Assembly: GCA_016790515.1 (NCBI GenBank)
Contig: JAEUOY010000122.1
Coordinates: 1-38,690, forward strand
Reading direction: 5' to 3'
Length of the DNA stretch: 38,690 nt
From: Burkholderiaceae bacterium
Lineage (GTDB): Bacteria; Pseudomonadota; Gammaproteobacteria; Burkholderiales; Burkholderiaceae_C
Part shown: in pieces, positions 36,670-38,690 of the stretch
Numbering within the stretch: the first letter of the stretch is position 1
Layout: every line of letters starts with the position of its first letter
Notes under the pieces: model-generated
What the model was told of the DNA's origin: nothing
The model's database searches: none
Seen by the model: the letters and a program-made list of their open reading frames with translations, nothing else
Made by a program: the position numbers and the translations under genes

Positions 36670-37551
36670 ATGGAAAAGCGCGTCCACTTTCGCTCGTCGT
36701 GGCTGCCCTACCTGCTGGTGGCGCCGCAGATCGCGATCACGCTGGTCTTCTTCTTCTGGCCGGCGGCGCAGGCACTGTGGTTCGCCTTCCTGCGCCAGGA
36801 TGCGTTCGGCCTGAGCTCGGAGTTCGCCGGGCTGGACAACTTCCGCGACCTGCTGGCCGACGTCAACTACCTGCAGTCCTTCCGGGTCACGGCGATCTTC
36901 AGCGTGCTGGTGGCCGCCGGTGGCATCGCGCTGGCGCTGGCGCTGGCGGTGATGGCCGACCGGGTGATCCGCGGCGCGCTGGCCTACCGCACACTGCTGA
37001 TCTGGCCCTACGCAGTGGCGCCGGCGATCGCCGGCGTGCTGTGGGGTTTCATGTTCGCGCCGTCGATCGGCATCGTGACCTATGTGCTGAAAGGCCTGGG
37101 CATCGACTGGAACTGGGTGCTGCAGAGCGACCAGGCGATGCTGCTGGTCGTCATGGCCTCGATCTGGAAGCAGATCAGCTACAACTTCCTGTTCTTCCTG
37201 GCCGGGCTGCAGTCGATCCCGCGGTCGCTGCTGGAGGCCGCGGCGATCGACGGTGCGCGGCCGCTGCGCCGCTTCTGGACCATCGTCTTCCCGCTGCTGT
37301 CGCCGACCACCTTCTTCCTGCTGGTGGTCAACATCGTCTACGCGTTCTTCGACACCTTCGGCGTGATCGACGCCACCACCCAGGGCGGGCCGTCGGGCGC
37401 GACGCAGATCCTCGTCTACAAGGTCTACAACGACGGCGTCAAGGCGGCCGATCTGGGCGGCTCGTCGGCGCAGTCGGCGATCCTGATGTTCATCGTCATC
37501 ACGCTGACCGTGGTGCAGTTCCGCTTCGTCGAGCGGCGCGTCAACTACTGA
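36670..37551 (+). CDS. ugpA: sn-Glycerol-3-phosphate-type ABC transporter permease UgpA
   Basis: 293 aa, six predicted membrane segments. The N-terminus [20 protein letters not shown] is typical of UgpA/MalF-like permeases. The cytoplasmic coupling (EAA) loop is [20 protein letters not shown], followed by [20 protein letters not shown] and [20 protein letters not shown], close to E. coli UgpA. The ATG at 36670 follows the intercistronic hairpin; no strong Shine-Dalgarno is seen (weak CCCGGGC). ugpE follows eight bases after its stop. Confidence 0.92.
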   Translation: MEKRVHFRSSWLPYLLVAPQIAITLVFFFWPAAQALWFAFLRQDAFGLSSEFAGLDNFRDLLADVNYLQSFRVTAIFSVLVAAGGIALALALAVMADRVIRGALAYRTLLIWPYAVAPAIAGVLWGFMFAPSIGIVTYVLKGLGIDWNWVLQSDQAMLLVVMASIWKQISYNFLFFLAGLQSIPRSLLEAAAIDGARPLRRFWTIVFPLLSPTTFFLLVVNIVYAFFDTFGVIDATTQGGPSGATQILVYKVYNDGVKAADLGGSSAQSAILMFIVITLTVVQFRFVERRVNY

Positions 37552-37559
37552 AGGCTGCG

Positions 37560-38408
37560 ATGGTCGAACGCCGTCCCTGGCTGGATCTCGTCACCCACCT
37601 GGGGCTGGCGCTCGGCGTGCTGGCGGTGGCCTTTCCGCTCTACATCACCTTCGTCGCGTCGACGCTGACGCTCGAGCAGGTGCTGCAGGTGCCGATGCGG
37701 CTGCTGCCGGGTGACCAGTTCGGGGCCAACTACACCCAGGTGCTGGGCGCCGGATCCACCCGCGGTTCGACTGCGCCGGTGGCGCCGATGCTGGCCAACA
37801 GCCTGGTGATGGCGCTGGTGATCGCGATCGGCAAGATCGCGATCTCGATCGTCAGCGCGTTCGCTATCGTCTATTTCAGGTTTCCGCTGCGCAAGTTCTT
37901 CTTCTGGATGGTCTTCGTCACGCTGATGCTGCCGGTGGAGGTGCGCATCATCCCGACCTTCAAGGTGGTGTCCGACCTCGGCCTGCTCGACAGCTACGCC
38001 GGGCTGACGCTGCCGCTGATCGCCTCGGCCACCGCCACCTTCCTGTTCCGCCAGTTCTTCCTGACCGTGCCCGACGAGCTGCTGGAAGCCGCCCGGATGG
38101 ACGGCGCCGGGCCGATGCGCTTCTTCTTCGACATCCTGCTGCCGCTGTCGGCCACCAGCATCGCCGCGCTGTTCGTGATCCAGTTCATCTACGGCTGGAA
38201 CCAGTACCTGTGGCCGCTGCTGATCACCAGCGACGAGCGCATGTACACCGCGGTGATCGGCATCAAGCGCATGATCGTCGGCGGCGACGCGCTGACCGAG
38301 TGGAACCTGGTGATGGCCACCGCAATGCTGGCGCTGCTGCCGCCGGCGCTGGTGGTGCTGCTGATGCAGCGCTGGTTCGTCAAGGGCCTGGTGGATACAG
38401 AGAAGTAG
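37560..38408 (+). CDS. ugpE: sn-Glycerol-3-phosphate-type ABC transporter permease UgpE
   Basis: 282 aa partner permease with six membrane segments. It starts [20 protein letters not shown] and has the EAA loop [20 protein letters not shown], then [20 protein letters not shown] and [20 protein letters not shown], a UgpE-like stretch, ending [13 protein letters not shown]. The ATG at 37560 is preceded by GAAGG overlapping the end of ugpA. It forms the transmembrane heterodimer with UgpA. Confidence 0.92.
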   Translation: MVERRPWLDLVTHLGLALGVLAVAFPLYITFVASTLTLEQVLQVPMRLLPGDQFGANYTQVLGAGSTRGSTAPVAPMLANSLVMALVIAIGKIAISIVSAFAIVYFRFPLRKFFFWMVFVTLMLPVEVRIIPTFKVVSDLGLLDSYAGLTLPLIASATATFLFRQFFLTVPDELLEAARMDGAGPMRFFFDILLPLSATSIAALFVIQFIYGWNQYLWPLLITSDERMYTAVIGIKRMIVGGDALTEWNLVMATAMLALLPPALVVLLMQRWFVKGLVDTEK

Positions 38409-38438
38409 CCGGGCCGCCACTTCCCGAACAAGGACAAC

Positions 38439-38690
38439 ATGGGCGCGATCAGCATCCGCAACGTGATCAAGCGCTACGGGCGCGGGCCCAAGGCCAACCA
38501 GGTCATCCACGGCGTGTCGGCCGAGATCGCCGACGGCGAGTTCATCGTCATCGTCGGCCCCAGCGGCTGCGGCAAGAGCACGCTGCTGCGCATGGTGGCC
38601 GGACTGGAGGAGATCAGCGAGGGCGAGATCGCGATCGGCGGGCGTGTCGTCAACGATGTCGAGCCGGCCGACCGCGACATCGCGATGGTG
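38439..38690 (+). CDS. ugpC: sn-Glycerol-3-phosphate-type ABC transporter ATP-binding protein (partial, cut by right edge)
   Basis: 84 codons are seen, open to the window edge. The N-terminus [20 protein letters not shown] is followed by [20 protein letters not shown], Walker [30 protein letters not shown] and the start of the Q-loop region ([10 protein letters not shown]), as in the MalK/UgpC subfamily. The ATG at 38439 has AAGGAC a few bases upstream, 30 bases after ugpE. The signature, Walker B and C-terminal regulatory (TOBE) domain lie outside the window. Confidence 0.92.
   Translation, partial: MGAISIRNVIKRYGRGPKANQVIHGVSAEIADGEFIVIVGPSGCGKSTLLRMVAGLEEISEGEIAIGGRVVNDVEPADRDIAMV

Overview
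The window is GC-rich, nearly gap-free bacterial chromosome. The combination of an exosortase-B exopolysaccharide (EPS) locus, a DUF971 gene directly upstream of ubiE, a giant DUF3683 FAD/Fe-S oxidoreductase and a ugp-type ABC importer suggests a betaproteobacterium of the Burkholderiales (Rubrivivax/Leptothrix/Piscinibacter-like). That placement is inferred from gene content only. No rRNA, tRNA, CRISPR array or insertion sequence was recognised.

Region 1 (1-7005). A secreted sugar-dehydrogenase/di-haem cytochrome protein with calcium-binding thrombospondin type 3 repeats runs off the left edge on the minus strand. Divergent from it are a predicted lipoprotein with a polysaccharide lyase family 14 domain, GDP-mannose 6-dehydrogenase (algD-like), and a family 4 glycosyltransferase whose start overlaps the algD stop.

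Region 2 (7022-21903, all minus strand). Read from 21903 downwards this is the EPS assembly operon: epsD (PPIase-like lipoprotein), epsE (outer-membrane export protein), a 354-base gap, epsF (Wzz-like), epsG (BY-kinase-like ATPase), xrtB (exosortase B), epsI, a flippase, a hexapeptide acyltransferase, a polysaccharide pyruvyl transferase, an FrhB-type Fe-S flavoprotein, an O-antigen ligase/polymerase, a GT2, an FkbM methyltransferase and a further glycosyltransferase. Together with AlgD and the PL14 lyase, the locus is predicted to make, decorate, polymerise, export and trim an acidic polymer containing uronic acid. The priming transferase, the GDP-mannose supply genes and a PEP-CTERM substrate are not seen in the window.

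Region 3 (22123-27205). ubiE, DUF971, a Uma2 nuclease-like gene and an EamA transporter lie on the minus strand; eutB-eutC (ethanolamine ammonia-lyase) diverge on the plus strand.

Region 4 (27221-31071). A LolD/MacB-type ABC ATPase, its permease and a membrane-fusion adaptor that carries an in-frame amber codon lie on the minus strand; a universal stress protein is on the plus strand.

Region 5 (31082-38690). The DUF3683 oxidoreductase (minus) diverges from a ugpB-A-E-C-like ABC importer (plus), whose ATPase is cut by the right edge.

Most interesting points: (a) EpsG carries an N-terminal tandem 24+5+24-residue motif like the c-di-GMP-binding MshEN domain; (b) a PL14 lyase with a conserved catalytic set sits beside algD in an exosortase locus; (c) a low-GC patch ends inside the flippase gene; (d) the adaptor gene is broken by a single TAG; (e) a possible tiny membrane protein lies between epsE and epsF; (f) an inverted repeat contains the stop codons of two convergent glycosyltransferase genes.
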